Assembly: GCA_029249645.1 (NCBI GenBank)
Contig: JAQWWC010000105.1
Span: 1 to 44,887 of the forward strand
Length of the DNA: 44,887 nt
Source of the DNA: Pseudomonadales bacterium
GTDB lineage: Bacteria > Pseudomonadota > Gammaproteobacteria > Pseudomonadales > Azotimanducaceae
Direction: 5' to 3'
Positions 16,625 to 24,677 of the stretch are shown here, in pieces (within the stretch, counting starts at the first letter, position 1; each line of letters starts with the position of its first letter). The translations under genes and the position numbers were made by a program. The notes beneath the pieces are model-generated. The model saw only the letters and a program-made list of their open reading frames with translations. It was not told the DNA's origin and did no database searches.

Positions 16625-17410
16625 TTGTTGGCCGTGACCACTGAACTGTCGCTTGTTCTCGATTGCGACACACCCATGATCTTCAAGCTTGTTCCAAGTC
16701 CGCGCTCGGATCAGGTGATTCGGGCCTTGGTCTTCGATCTGGTGGGTGGACTTCAAGAAACCCGCTTTCTAGATGGTCATGGCAATCAGTGCGTGCGTGC
16801 TCTAATGCCAAAGGGTGCGTCGTCGTTGCGGGTCTCCTTTGAAGGCCAGCAGATTCCTGATGTCTCAGCGAGGGCCGGGCGCTTTGTGCCGATTCAAGCG
16901 CTGCCCGTTGAGGTTCTGCCTTTTTTGCAGCCCTCTCGGTACTGCGAGTCCGATCAATTTCTGAGCCTGACGCGCGAAGTGATTAGTGGGTGCTCGCCTG
17001 GTTATGAGCAAATCACGAGGATCTGTACGTTTGTGCAGACCAAGTTTACCTATAAACCTGGCTCGAGTACGGCGCCGCGCTCAGCGCTTGCCGCAATGCA
17101 GGATACCGCTGGCGTTTGCCGAGATTTCGCGCATCTATCGATCGCCATGTTGCGGAGCATTAGTATCCCCGCGCGCTATGTCGTGGGTTATTTAGGCGGT
17201 CTATTGCCTCAGGATGTTCATGCTTGGGGCGAAGCGTATGTCGGCAATCAGTGGGTTGCATTTGATGCAACCCCGGGTCTCGCGCCGGGCGAGCGCATCG
17301 CGATCGCGATTGGCCGGGATGCGGCAGAGGTGGCGATCATGGATCAATTTGGGCCATTGCCAAGCAGCAGCCAGATGGCTGTTTCGGTACGTGTTCAAGG
17401 TTCGGCTTAA
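16625..17410 (+). CDS. Transglutaminase-like cysteine protease-fold protein (first)
   Basis: A protein with a bacterial transglutaminase-like N-terminal beta domain followed by a transglutaminase/protease core. The triad is visible as Cys in GVCRDFAHL (about residue 165), His in VHAWGEAYV (about 199) and Asp in AFDATPG (about 214). Members are thought to be peptidases or amidases rather than cross-linkers. The frame is open upstream to an ATG at 16424, but the translation before about 16620 is unlike the family and has no ribosome-binding site. TTG at 16625 follows GGAG by six bases and begins close to the first conserved strand, so it is preferred with moderate confidence. It faces the second transglutaminase gene across a 219-bp gap with nothing recognisable. 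Confidence 0.8.
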   Translation: MLAVTTELSLVLDCDTPMIFKLVPSPRSDQVIRALVFDLVGGLQETRFLDGHGNQCVRALMPKGASSLRVSFEGQQIPDVSARAGRFVPIQALPVEVLPFLQPSRYCESDQFLSLTREVISGCSPGYEQITRICTFVQTKFTYKPGSSTAPRSALAAMQDTAGVCRDFAHLSIAMLRSISIPARYVVGYLGGLLPQDVHAWGEAYVGNQWVAFDATPGLAPGERIAIAIGRDAAEVAIMDQFGPLPSSSQMAVSVRVQGSA

Positions 17411-17629
17411 CGCTCTAAATCGATGCGAGCAGTCTTGGCCTTTTACAGGCTGTTGGCAGTAATGAAGCTTTTGGATACCTGATTTGAGTCTGATGATTGT
17501 GGTCTTGGCGGCAGGGTCTATTAAGTGTCCTGCTGGCGGCACCTGAGATTTTAAGGTTCGTTGCGAAAGGATTTGCAGCCTGGCCAAGCGCCAAGGCCAC
17601 AAGGATGGGCGAGCGCAACAAAGTGGCGC

Positions 17630-18490
17630 TCAGTGCGCTGGTTGCGCCTCGACGCGGACTTTCACGGATAGATCAACCTGAGTTTCGGGTGCTGACAAGT
17701 AGGCCCCGGAAACGGGCGGAACATATTTGGGATCAGGGGCTACAGCCACAGCAATGTGCTGCGCGCCGGTGGGTCGTCCAACGGTGGGATCAAAACCGAT
17801 CCAACCAAAGTCTTTAAAATAAACTTCGACCCAGGCATGGGTTGCGCCATCCTCTGGTTCAAATTGGTGGCTCAGCAGATAGCCAGAGACGAAGCGAGCG
17901 GGCAGGCCACACACGCGGACCACCTCAATTAACAACCAGGCTAAGTCTCGGCAGCTTCCACTGCCGAGGGCTAATGTTTCCAGACAGGTCTGTACGCCAG
18001 GAGACTCTCGAATTTGGTAGGCAATGACCGCTTTGATATCGGCGCATAGCGCCTGTAAAGCTGAAAACTGCTCGTGAGATGCGCACGCCCGGCTGAGTCC
18101 TTCGGTCAAAGATTGGGGAAGCTCGGAAGGCTCAAGGCGGCTCGTTTGATAGGCCTGCAATACCGTCGTCTCGGGCTCAAGGTTGCTGTCTGTCACATGA
18201 CTGGATCCTAATTGCGCAAGACTCAAGCCATCAGACTGGTACTGCTCAAGGGTCAAAGTCGACACGATGTCCAGCTGCATGGTGGGTTGATCAAACACCG
18301 CTATCGCGACACTGTTGTTAAATGCATCGCGTTGCCAGTACAGCGCCGGTGTTGGTGTGATCGAAAGGCCTGATTTGCGGATTCTTAGGTCGAAACCATC
18401 CCGCGGTCGCAAAAGCAGACGATGCGGTCGTAGCGTCACTGCTTCATCAAAGGTATAGGTTGTCTGATGTGTAACGTGAATCAATTGCAT
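17630..18490 (-). CDS. Transglutaminase-like protein (second)
   Basis: A 286-residue member of the transglutaminase family that starts with the typical strand MQLIHVTHQTTYTFDEAV. It has the bacterial transglutaminase-like N-terminal region (1-90) and a core with Cys180 (GSGSCRDLAW), His218 (THAWVEVYF) and Asp234 (GFDPTVG), a complete triad. It is distinct from the facing gene at 16625; the two share only the fold. ATG 18490 is preferred over the adjacent TTG. On the minus strand it follows a small gene by 12 bp and bacterioferritin before that. In other bacteria relatives occur with circularly permuted ATP-grasp and alpha-E proteins, which are absent here. Substrate unknown. Confidence 0.87.
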   Translation of the reverse strand: MQLIHVTHQTTYTFDEAVTLRPHRLLLRPRDGFDLRIRKSGLSITPTPALYWQRDAFNNSVAIAVFDQPTMQLDIVSTLTLEQYQSDGLSLAQLGSSHVTDSNLEPETTVLQAYQTSRLEPSELPQSLTEGLSRACASHEQFSALQALCADIKAVIAYQIRESPGVQTCLETLALGSGSCRDLAWLLIEVVRVCGLPARFVSGYLLSHQFEPEDGATHAWVEVYFKDFGWIGFDPTVGRPTGAQHIAVAVAPDPKYVPPVSGAYLSAPETQVDLSVKVRVEAQPAH

Positions 18491-18502
18491 CAAAGGGTCA
18501 CG

Positions 18503-18700
18503 CTAATCCGTCGTCAGGGGTGTTTGATAAATGGCGCGCAATGCTGCCCTTCGTTCAGGTTGATCAAGGCTAGTTGCCAGCAGGCCGAGGAGGTGGGTTT
18601 CCACCAGGGCAGAAGCCGAGGCGTACTGGTCAACTGGCAGGCCGTTTTGTTCCAAAACAACCGCGCCCTGATCTCCCTTATAATAAAGTCTTGCGCTCAC
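18503..18700 (-). CDS. Small hypothetical protein between bfr and transglutaminase
   Basis: A 65-residue frame with a GTG start, beginning SARLYYKGDQGAVVLEQNG. It fits exactly between the bfr stop (8 bp away) and the transglutaminase start (12 bp away), all on the minus strand, which supports a three-gene transcript. The composition is protein-like, with a predicted helix around QYASASALVETHLLGLLATSL. The family is not recognised, there is no membrane segment or motif, and the ribosome-binding site is weak. Confidence 0.5.
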   Translation of the reverse strand: MSARLYYKGDQGAVVLEQNGLPVDQYASASALVETHLLGLLATSLDQPERRAALRAIYQTPLTTD

Positions 18701-18708
18701 GGTGCGTT

Positions 18709-19185
18709 TTAACTCGCGGCGGTCTGAGACTGCAAAAAGTTTTGTAAACCGAGTTGCTTTATCAGACCGAGCTGGGTTTCAAGCCAATCAACGTGTTCTT
18801 CCTCGTTGCTCAGGATCTTGGCGAATAAATCTCGAGACACGAAGTCTTCATGAGATTCAGCGCACCGAACCGCTGCTCGAAGGACCGGGATACCGATGTG
18901 TTCTAGCGTCAAATCACACTCGAGCATTTCTTCAACCGTTTCGCCAATGAGGAGCTTGCCGAGGTCTTGAAGGTTTGGAAGGCCCTCTAAAAACAAAATC
19001 CGCTCCATTAACCAATCTGCGTGCATCATTTCTTCGATCGATTCTTCTCGCTCTTTTTCAGCAAGCTTATAAAAACCCTGATCTTTCAGAATTTTTGCGT
19101 GCAAAAAGTATTGGTTTATCGCGGTGAGTTCGTTTTTCAAAACCTGATTCAGGTAATCAAGAATTTCGGGGTGTAATACCTTCAT
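18709..19185 (-). CDS. bfr: Bacterioferritin
   Basis: The 24-mer haem-containing iron store, 158 residues, exactly the E. coli length. The di-iron ferroxidase ligands correspond to Glu19, Glu52, His55, Glu95, Glu128 and His131. Met53 (in EEMMHADW) is the interface haem ligand. [18 protein letters not shown] is almost identical to the E. coli protein. ATG 19185 has AGAGGTG five bases upstream; an in-frame start two codons earlier lacks this. It is divergent from bfd, its ferredoxin partner for iron release, with 120 bp between. TAGAAT in that gap is a possible -10 for bfr. Confidence 0.95.
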   Translation of the reverse strand: MKVLHPEILDYLNQVLKNELTAINQYFLHAKILKDQGFYKLAEKEREESIEEMMHADWLMERILFLEGLPNLQDLGKLLIGETVEEMLECDLTLEHIGIPVLRAAVRCAESHEDFVSRDLFAKILSNEEEHVDWLETQLGLIKQLGLQNFLQSQTAAS

Positions 19186-19269
19186 AAGCACCTCTGCCGG
19201 TCATTGTTTCGAGATCTGAGCATTCTAACCGATGTTGTTACCGTCAGCAGCTTTGATCGAATCTGCTTG

Positions 19270-19299
19270 TTGCAATTACGAATCGTTCTCATTTACAAT
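19270..19299 (+). promoter_or_regulatory. Predicted sigma-70 promoter of bfd
   Basis: TTGCAA (19270-19275) and TACAAT (19294-19299) are separated by 18 bp, a good sigma-70 match. The expected transcription start, about seven bases after the -10, coincides with the ATG of bfd at 19306, so the mRNA may be leaderless. No ribosome-binding site is present before that ATG. Confidence 0.5.
19281..19293. promoter_or_regulatory. Fur-box-like sequence in the bfr-bfd gap
   Basis: AATCGTTCTCATT matches the common Fur half-site arrangement AATGATTCTCATT at 11 of 13 bases. It lies in the -35/-10 spacer of the bfd promoter, where Fur-Fe would block transcription. That agrees with bfd being made under iron limitation to release iron from bacterioferritin. 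This is a prediction by eye. Confidence 0.5.
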
Positions 19300-19305
19300 C
19301 CAGAA

Positions 19306-19521
19306 ATGATTATTTGCATCTGCAATCGCGTTAGTAGCCAAGTCGTTGAAGACTACGCGCGTCGTGGCTTGGGCGTTGATGCTTTGCGGGCTGATTTAGG
19401 CTTGGCGAGCAATTGCGGCCAGTGCCTCGATCACGCGCTCGACCTAATGAGCGAGGTCCAATCTCGGCACGGCGAGTTTTGCCCGGGGCGCGAACACATC
19501 ATTGCATCAGCGCGCGCCTAA
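19306..19521 (+). CDS. bfd: Bacterioferritin-associated ferredoxin
   Basis: A 71-residue [2Fe-2S] protein that reduces the bacterioferritin haem so stored ferric iron can be mobilised. The four ligands are Cys4 and Cys6 (MIICICNRVS) and Cys37 and Cys40 (NCGQC), matching E. coli Bfd spacing to within one residue. The frame is open upstream to 19204, but homology begins exactly at ATG 19306. It is divergent from bfr and sits behind a promoter with a Fur-like site. No terminator is visible directly after the stop. Confidence 0.93.
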   Translation: MIICICNRVSSQVVEDYARRGLGVDALRADLGLASNCGQCLDHALDLMSEVQSRHGEFCPGREHIIASARA

Positions 19522-19655
19522 CAGCGTCAAGTTCCATTGCCCGAGTCAGGGTTTACGCTCGGCGTTATAGGTAGGGCAGCATTGGGTCAGCCTGGAACCA
19601 ATTCTCTATTGTTTGCCGGTCCCGCTGTGCCGGCGATCGGTTCCGGGTGATTCAG

Positions 19656-19905
19656 AAGCCCTTCGCGAGCAGCTTTTAAGAAGCCCTTCGCGAGCAGCTT
19701 TTAAGAAGCCCTTAGCGTCAGTTTTCAAGAAGCCCTTAGCGTCAGTTTTTAAGAAGCCCTTAGCGTGAGGTTGTTAAAAAGCCCTTAGCGTGAGGTTTTT
19801 AAGAAGCCCTTAGCGTCAGTTTTTAAGAAGCCCTTAGCGTGCGGTTGTTAAGAAGCCTTTAGCGAGTAGCTTATGATAAGAAATCTTTAGCATGAGGTTT
19901 TTAAG
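19656..19905. repeat. Ten-copy tandem repeat, 24-25 bp unit, in the gap 19522-20030
   Basis: Head-to-tail units start at 19656, 19681, 19706, 19730, 19754, 19779, 19804, 19828, 19853 and 19881. Most are 24 or 25 bp, and the ninth is 28 bp. A typical unit reads AAGCCCTTAGCG, then a variable 4-7 bp centre (TCAG, TGAGG, AGCAGC), then TTTTTAAG. The first two copies are identical and the last ones are the most decayed. There are no spacers, so it is not a CRISPR array. Mixed 24/25-bp lengths break any reading frame, so it is not coding. The rest of this 509-bp gap holds no gene; 19977-20012 is a terminator. Confidence 0.9.
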
Positions 19906-19976
19906 AAAGCCGGTTACTAAAAATCCTTTAACCAGATGCGACGCGTTAAGTTCAGCGCTCTTAGTTGTCAGAAGGT

Positions 19977-20012
19977 AAAAAGCCGAGCGCCTGGTGGGCC
20001 GCTCGGCTTTTT
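19977..20012. terminator. Strong bidirectional intrinsic terminator
   Basis: AAAAGCCGAGCG pairs with CGCTCGGCTTTT around a ten-base loop. The stem is GC-rich and flanked by an A-run on one side and a T-run on the other, so it can terminate transcripts from both directions. It lies 18 bp beyond the P450 stop on the minus strand and downstream of bfd and the repeat array on the plus strand. Confidence 0.85.
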
Positions 20013-20030
20013 ACGTTGCCGAAAAGCGGG

Positions 20031-21284
20031 TTATTTGGGGTGCACGATAACCTGCAAATCACTGTACCCACGAACGAAGCTCGACTGAACCCGCTCGGGT
20101 TCTCCAACGACTTCTATGTGCTCAAAGCGATTTAGAATTTCTTCCCAAAGCAGACGTAGCTGCATTTCAGCTAAACGATTGCCCATGCAGCGATGGATTC
20201 CAAAACCGAAAGATAAATGATGCCGTGGGTTCGCTCGGTCAATAATAAATTCGTTAGGTCGATCGATGACTTCGTCATCGCGATTGCCGGAGACATACCA
20301 CATAGCCAGCTTATCGCCTTTCTTAATGGTTTTACCGGATAGGGTGACGTCTTCGAGCGCGGTCCGTCGCATGTAGGTTAGCGGCGTCTGGTATCGGATG
20401 ATCTCTGGGACCATCGAGTTGATGAGTTCGGGATTGGCTTTGAGTTTTGCATATTGATCCGGGTTCTCGCTTAGGAATAACAAACCGCCCGTAATTGAAT
20501 TTCGGGTTGTGTCGTTACCGCCAACAATCAACAAGATGAGATTGCCCAAATACTCCATGGGGTCCATATCTTGTGTATTTGGGTTATTGGCCATCATCGA
20601 AATCAAGTCGATGCCAATTTCGGGTGGTACCCCTTCACGTTCGCGCCACAGTCTTTGAAAGTACTCTAAGCATTCGAGCATCGCAGCTCGTCGATCCGCT
20701 TCGGGGGTAGGCCCGCCCGCTAGCTCGCCGCTGGTGGCCATATCGGACCAGTAGGTCAGCTTACGGCGATCTTCAAAGGGGAAGTCGAATAGCGTTGCCA
20801 GCATCTGGGTTGTCAATTCAATGGATACCGCATCAACCCAGTTAAATTGCGTTCCGTGGGGAAGCGATTCCAAGATCGTGACAGCGCGTTGCCGGATAAT
20901 GGGTTCCAGCTTGGACAGGTTCATCGGGGCAACCACGCCCGTTACAGCTTTTCGCTGGACGTCGTGTTTAGGCGGGTCCATGCTGATGAAATTGGGCGTC
21001 GTAAAGTCGGCCTGGCGCTCGGTGAGGGTGATGCCTGCATCCGATGAAAATCGTTTGTGGTCTTTGTCCACAGCCATAATGTCGTTGAATTTTGTAATCG
21101 ACCAATAAGGACCAAACAAACCTGTCTCATGAAAATGCACGGGGTCCTCCGCGCGAAGGCGATCGAACAGGGCAAATTGGCTATTGGTTTGAAAGACCGA
21201 GGGCTGACTGGGGTCAAGCTCTGACAAAGGGACCGACCAAGGATCTTCTAGTGCCGATGGATTGATTTGAATTGCTTCACTCAT
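20031..21284 (-). CDS. Cytochrome P450, CYP153-like (alkane/fatty acid hydroxylase type)
   Basis: A soluble bacterial P450 of 417 residues. The I-helix oxygen-activation motif GGNDTT is at 255-260, the ExxR motif EIIR at 294-297, and the haem loop FGFGIHRCMGNRLAEMQLR carries the axial ligand Cys366. The haem loop and the following LLWEEILNRFEHIEVVGEPERVQSSF closely resemble CYP153 terminal alkane hydroxylases. Those oxidise medium-chain alkanes and fatty acids at the omega carbon, using a ferredoxin and a ferredoxin reductase. Both partners lie just upstream on the same strand. The start has AAGGGGAG five bases upstream. The gene is separated from the ferredoxin by 375 bp, so it may have its own promoter. 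A steroid or terpene P450 is the main alternative. Confidence 0.93.
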   Translation of the reverse strand: MSEAIQINPSALEDPWSVPLSELDPSQPSVFQTNSQFALFDRLRAEDPVHFHETGLFGPYWSITKFNDIMAVDKDHKRFSSDAGITLTERQADFTTPNFISMDPPKHDVQRKAVTGVVAPMNLSKLEPIIRQRAVTILESLPHGTQFNWVDAVSIELTTQMLATLFDFPFEDRRKLTYWSDMATSGELAGGPTPEADRRAAMLECLEYFQRLWREREGVPPEIGIDLISMMANNPNTQDMDPMEYLGNLILLIVGGNDTTRNSITGGLLFLSENPDQYAKLKANPELINSMVPEIIRYQTPLTYMRRTALEDVTLSGKTIKKGDKLAMWYVSGNRDDEVIDRPNEFIIDRANPRHHLSFGFGIHRCMGNRLAEMQLRLLWEEILNRFEHIEVVGEPERVQSSFVRGYSDLQVIVHPK

Positions 21285-21382
21285 AGTGCTCCCCTTGATT
21301 TCTGAAAGGTTCTTTAAATTACGATGTTCGTCCTAGCACAATAAAGGGGTAACGCTTTTAGACCCCAAAAATGTTGTGTCCT

Positions 21383-21457
21383 AACCGCTTTGTTTTTAAC
21401 AGCTTTTTTTAACAGTTTCTTTTTTACCAGTTTGTTTGTTTTAACCGCTTTGAAACG
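21383..21457. repeat. Degenerate T-rich repeat in the gap 21285-21659
   Basis: About five imperfect units of 13-17 bp, each beginning AACNG or ACCAG and running into a T tract, starting near 21383, 21398, 21411, 21426 and 21443. The first and last share AACCGCTTTG. They lie in the 375-bp gap between the ferredoxin and P450 genes. The rest of the gap shows only the P450 ribosome-binding site. Confidence 0.6.
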
Positions 21458-21659
21458 CGTTAGGCCGAAGGCTACCCGGTTTTCGCGAGCAATACCTATG
21501 GCTAAAGAGACCGCTCAACTAACGTTACCTGACTTCGGTCTAGACAGCCATAGGGCTTTGAGCCGCGAGTGGCGGGCCTAAAATTGTTGAGGGCGTAAGA
21601 TAAAAGGGCAGCGCCGGCGTGGCCTAAACAAGTAGCTGGCCGGCGTTCACAAGGGTTGT

Positions 21660-21980
21660 CTAGTACTGAAACTCTGGAAGGTTAATAACGATGCCAGCTA
21701 GGTCATCGCTCATGTGGATTTGGCAACTGAGTCGTGAGCTGGGCTCTCTGTCCGGATTTAGATCGAGCATTGACTCTTCCGTTTCAGAAATAGCTCCGAG
21801 TTTTGATAACCACTCACCGTCAACGAGGACGTGGCAGGTTGCGCACGAACATTCACCACCGCAGTCAGCGTCAATTCCGGGGACCAAGTTGCTAGTCGCG
21901 ATAACCATCAAGCTATCGCCGTTGTTCCCTTCAACCACGTGCTCGGTACCATTATGTTCAATAAACTTAACGCTGGGCAT
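21660..21980 (-). CDS. [2Fe-2S] ferredoxin of the P450 system (putidaredoxin type)
   Basis: A 106-residue adrenodoxin/putidaredoxin-type ferredoxin that passes electrons from the reductase to the P450. Cluster ligands are Cys40, Cys46, Cys49 and Cys86 in the C-x5-C-x2-C-x36-C pattern (DADCGGECSCATCH and RLSCQIH), with an additional Cys44. ESMLDLNPDREPSSRLSCQI is characteristic of the group. AACGGAG lies seven bases before the ATG. It is 103 bp downstream of the reductase gene. Confidence 0.95.
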   Translation of the reverse strand: MPSVKFIEHNGTEHVVEGNNGDSLMVIATSNLVPGIDADCGGECSCATCHVLVDGEWLSKLGAISETEESMLDLNPDREPSSRLSCQIHMSDDLAGIVINLPEFQY

Positions 21981-22083
21981 GTCACACTCCGTTTCTTCAC
22001 ATTTAAGATGACGCTGATTATTCGATAGTTCCGTTTAAAAGTATAGTCATGCTAAAGGGATTTTAACCCCAAGCCCGAAGGCG

Positions 22084-23295
22084 TTAGGCGCTGGGCAGCA
22101 ATGATTTTAGGTCAACCTCTGGGTTGGCTAAATCATCGGCTGCGACAGAATGACCAAAGAGCTGCTTTGCAACCATGAACTCTTTCGGGCTGTTGACCGC
22201 ATCGATCGCAACTACTTTGCCGTCAAACAGATAAAACTGGGCAAATTGTAACGTCTCAGGGTCGCCTCGAAGCACAGCAGCATCGGCGTCGGCTGAAAAC
22301 CCCAACATCTGAAGTTTCAGTTCATATTGATCCGACCAGAACCAGGGTACTGCTGCATAGGTCTTATCACCGCCCAGCATGTTGGCGGCAGAGGTGCGAG
22401 CTTGATCCATGGCATTCGGCACCGATTCTAGGCGTAACCTTCGGCCGAGTATGGGGTTGGGGTGATTGGTACAGTCGCCGGCCGCATAGATATCAGGGTG
22501 AGACGTTTGGCAGTGATCATCAACTGTGATGCCGTTGTCGCAGGCTAGTCCGGCATCCAGTGCAAGCTGGATATTTGGCACAATGCCAATGCCGACGATC
22601 ACCAAATCTGCTTCGATTTCGGCATCGCCGCACTGAACGTGGGTAACGCCCTGATCTGTACCGCGGAAACCACTACAGCCGGTCTCAGTATGAATCTTCA
22701 CCCCTCGGCCTTCGTGCAGTTGATGGTAAAACGCACTCATGAAGGGGGTTGTGACGCGTTGGAGAATGCGCGCTTCCATTTCGAGTACGTCGACAGATAA
22801 CCCGGCAGAGACCGCGACCGAGGCCACTTCGAGGCCAATATAGCCACCGCCAACAATGCACAAGCGCTTAGCATCTGCCATTTGGGCGCGGATCGCGTCG
22901 ACATCCGCCATCGTGCGTAGGTAGTGAATCCCGTTTAAGTCACTACCCGGAATCGAGAGTTTTCGGGGTGTACTGCCGGTTGCGATCAGTAATTTGTCAA
23001 AATCAAATGTGCCGTCCGCGGTCGTGACCGTTTTTTGGTCCGAACTAATTGCCGTAACAGTCGTGCCAAGATGAACCTCGACGTCACGGTCTTCATAAAA
23101 TTTTTCAGGCCGAACCAATAGTTTCTCCGCCGGCACGGCGCCGGAAAGATACGCTTTCGAAAGGGGCGGGCGCTGATAGGGCAGGGTGGATTCCTCACCA
23201 ATGAGCACGATTTTTCCTTCAAACCCTTCCTGACGTAAGCTCGCCACGGCTTGTCCGGCCGCTTGGCCACCGCCAATAATAACTATTTGAGTCAT
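22084..23295 (-). CDS. FAD-dependent ferredoxin reductase of the P450 system
   Basis: An NAD(P)H:ferredoxin reductase of 403 residues in the putidaredoxin reductase family. The FAD Rossmann motif IIGGGQAAGQA (about 6-16) is at the N-terminus. PYQRPPLSKAYL (about 39-50) is family-specific. LIATGSTPRKL (about 104-114) and the second, NADH-binding Rossmann motif CIVGGGYIGLEVA (about 145-157) follow. DIYAAGDCTNHPN (about 268-280) closes the FAD site. CAGGAG lies seven bases before the ATG. It is the first gene of the minus-strand module reductase, ferredoxin, P450. Confidence 0.95.
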   Translation of the reverse strand: MTQIVIIGGGQAAGQAVASLRQEGFEGKIVLIGEESTLPYQRPPLSKAYLSGAVPAEKLLVRPEKFYEDRDVEVHLGTTVTAISSDQKTVTTADGTFDFDKLLIATGSTPRKLSIPGSDLNGIHYLRTMADVDAIRAQMADAKRLCIVGGGYIGLEVASVAVSAGLSVDVLEMEARILQRVTTPFMSAFYHQLHEGRGVKIHTETGCSGFRGTDQGVTHVQCGDAEIEADLVIVGIGIVPNIQLALDAGLACDNGITVDDHCQTSHPDIYAAGDCTNHPNPILGRRLRLESVPNAMDQARTSAANMLGGDKTYAAVPWFWSDQYELKLQMLGFSADADAAVLRGDPETLQFAQFYLFDGKVVAIDAVNSPKEFMVAKQLFGHSVAADDLANPEVDLKSLLPSA

Positions 23296-23531
23296 GTAGT
23301 TTGCTCCTGGACAGTTTCTGCAATCGCGAAGGATAACACGCTCGGAAGCCTTGTGTCGGCGGGTTCGGGGGCGGGCCTAAACACGGCCTTGCGGTAATGG
23401 CGTCCCGCTGATGAGTGTTCGGCGCAAGCCAGGACAACAAGCGGCGTGCGCCGGCTCTCGCTATGATCGATTTGACTGCCGCAGATTCCTTGAGCGCGTT
23501 ATGATGCGGCATTGATTGAGGCTGTGCCCAT

Positions 23532-24584
23532 ATGAATATTCTTTTGTTATCGCCCTATGATGCTGTGAGTCACCAGTACTGGCGAAGACAAATTACGGCG
23601 GGGTTCCCAATGCATCACTTTGAGGTTGTGACGTTACCGGCGCGGCACTATGGCTGGCGGGTTCGAGGCAACGCAATGACTTTAGCGGAACGCTTGATGG
23701 CCGATCAGGTGGCGCAAACGGACCTGGTGCTCGCGACTTCGATGACAGACCTTGCGACCTTAAAGGGCTTGGTGCCAGCACTCGCGAGGGTGCCGAGCAT
23801 TTTGTACTTTCATGAAAATCAGTTTGCGTTTCCCAGTCGTCAGGCGAGTGATCGGGACCTTGCCGCGCAAATGACGAGTATCTACAGCGCGCTTGCCGCG
23901 ACCACGCTGGTCTTTAATTCTGGTTTTAATCGCGATACTTTTTTTTCGGGTGCTAAAACCTTGCTCAAAAAAATGCCTGATGGTGTGCCCGCTGGGGTGC
24001 TTCAGCAGCAGGAAGTCAATGCCCTCGTCCTGCCAGTGCCACTGCCTGACCGGCTCTTCACAAGGATGCCGAGGGCGAGGCGTTCAGACATTGTTTGGAA
24101 TCATCGTTGGGAGCACGATAAGGGGCCAGAACGTCTTCTTGAGATTGTGCAGGCTTATATCGCGTCGGGTCTGCCTGGCAAGTTCCACATAGTCGGTCAG
24201 CAGTTTCGGACGATACCATCGGCGATCAGTGATGCTATAGCGCTTTTGAGGGAGCACCAATTGCTTGGCGAGCTAGGATACATCGAGAACCTCGAGCACT
24301 ATCACGAGCTCTTAGCCCAAAGCCAGTTTGTCCTATCAACGGCAGATCATGAGTTTCAAGGGTTGGCGGTGATGGAGGCGATGGCGCTGGGCTGTCTGCC
24401 GGTGGTGCCTGATGCTCTGGTTTATCCTGAATATGTTCCAGCGGAAAGTCGCTATACAACGGCCACCGAGGCCGTGCTGCGATTTGCACATCCAGCGTGT
24501 TACATGCCAAGCGATTGCGTGGCCCCAATGGCGTTCCAGACTCAGACCAAATCTTGGCAGGAATTGTTTTTAAAATCGGTATAA
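23532..24584 (+). CDS. tRNA-queuosine alpha-mannosyltransferase homologue (QTMAN/GTDC1 family)
   Basis: A GT4-like glycosyltransferase of 350 residues with an N-terminal DUF3524 domain. Human GTDC1 (QTMAN) attaches mannose to queuosine in tRNA-Asp. Shared segments include the N-terminal LLLSPYDAVSHQYWRRQI, YFHENQFAFP (92-101), FNSGFNRDTFF (128-138), WNHRWEHDKGPE (189-200) and STADHEFQGLAVMEAMALGC (269-288), with LVYPEYVPAE nearby. The HEFxG and Glu282 motif is the nucleotide-sugar site. GDP-mannose would be the donor, which the phosphomannomutase at 220 could help supply. That link is inference. It is convergent with rapA, and no queuosine biosynthesis genes are in the window. Confidence 0.85.
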   Translation: MNILLLSPYDAVSHQYWRRQITAGFPMHHFEVVTLPARHYGWRVRGNAMTLAERLMADQVAQTDLVLATSMTDLATLKGLVPALARVPSILYFHENQFAFPSRQASDRDLAAQMTSIYSALAATTLVFNSGFNRDTFFSGAKTLLKKMPDGVPAGVLQQQEVNALVLPVPLPDRLFTRMPRARRSDIVWNHRWEHDKGPERLLEIVQAYIASGLPGKFHIVGQQFRTIPSAISDAIALLREHQLLGELGYIENLEHYHELLAQSQFVLSTADHEFQGLAVMEAMALGCLPVVPDALVYPEYVPAESRYTTATEAVLRFAHPACYMPSDCVAPMAFQTQTKSWQELFLKSV

Positions 24585-24677
24585 GCCCGCGGGATCCAGT
24601 CTCCTCGGACAAGCGCGATCCCCCTAGAACCGCTGCTTCACAATTTTGTTCAGCAGGTGACCGACTAGGGTAGCGGG

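Noticed and set aside
19656-19905. CRISPR array
   Set aside because: Units are directly adjacent with no unique spacers, and no cas genes are present.
23472-23505. Promoter TTGACT/TATGAT for the queuosine mannosyltransferase gene
   Set aside because: Spacing is 22 bp, too long for sigma-70.
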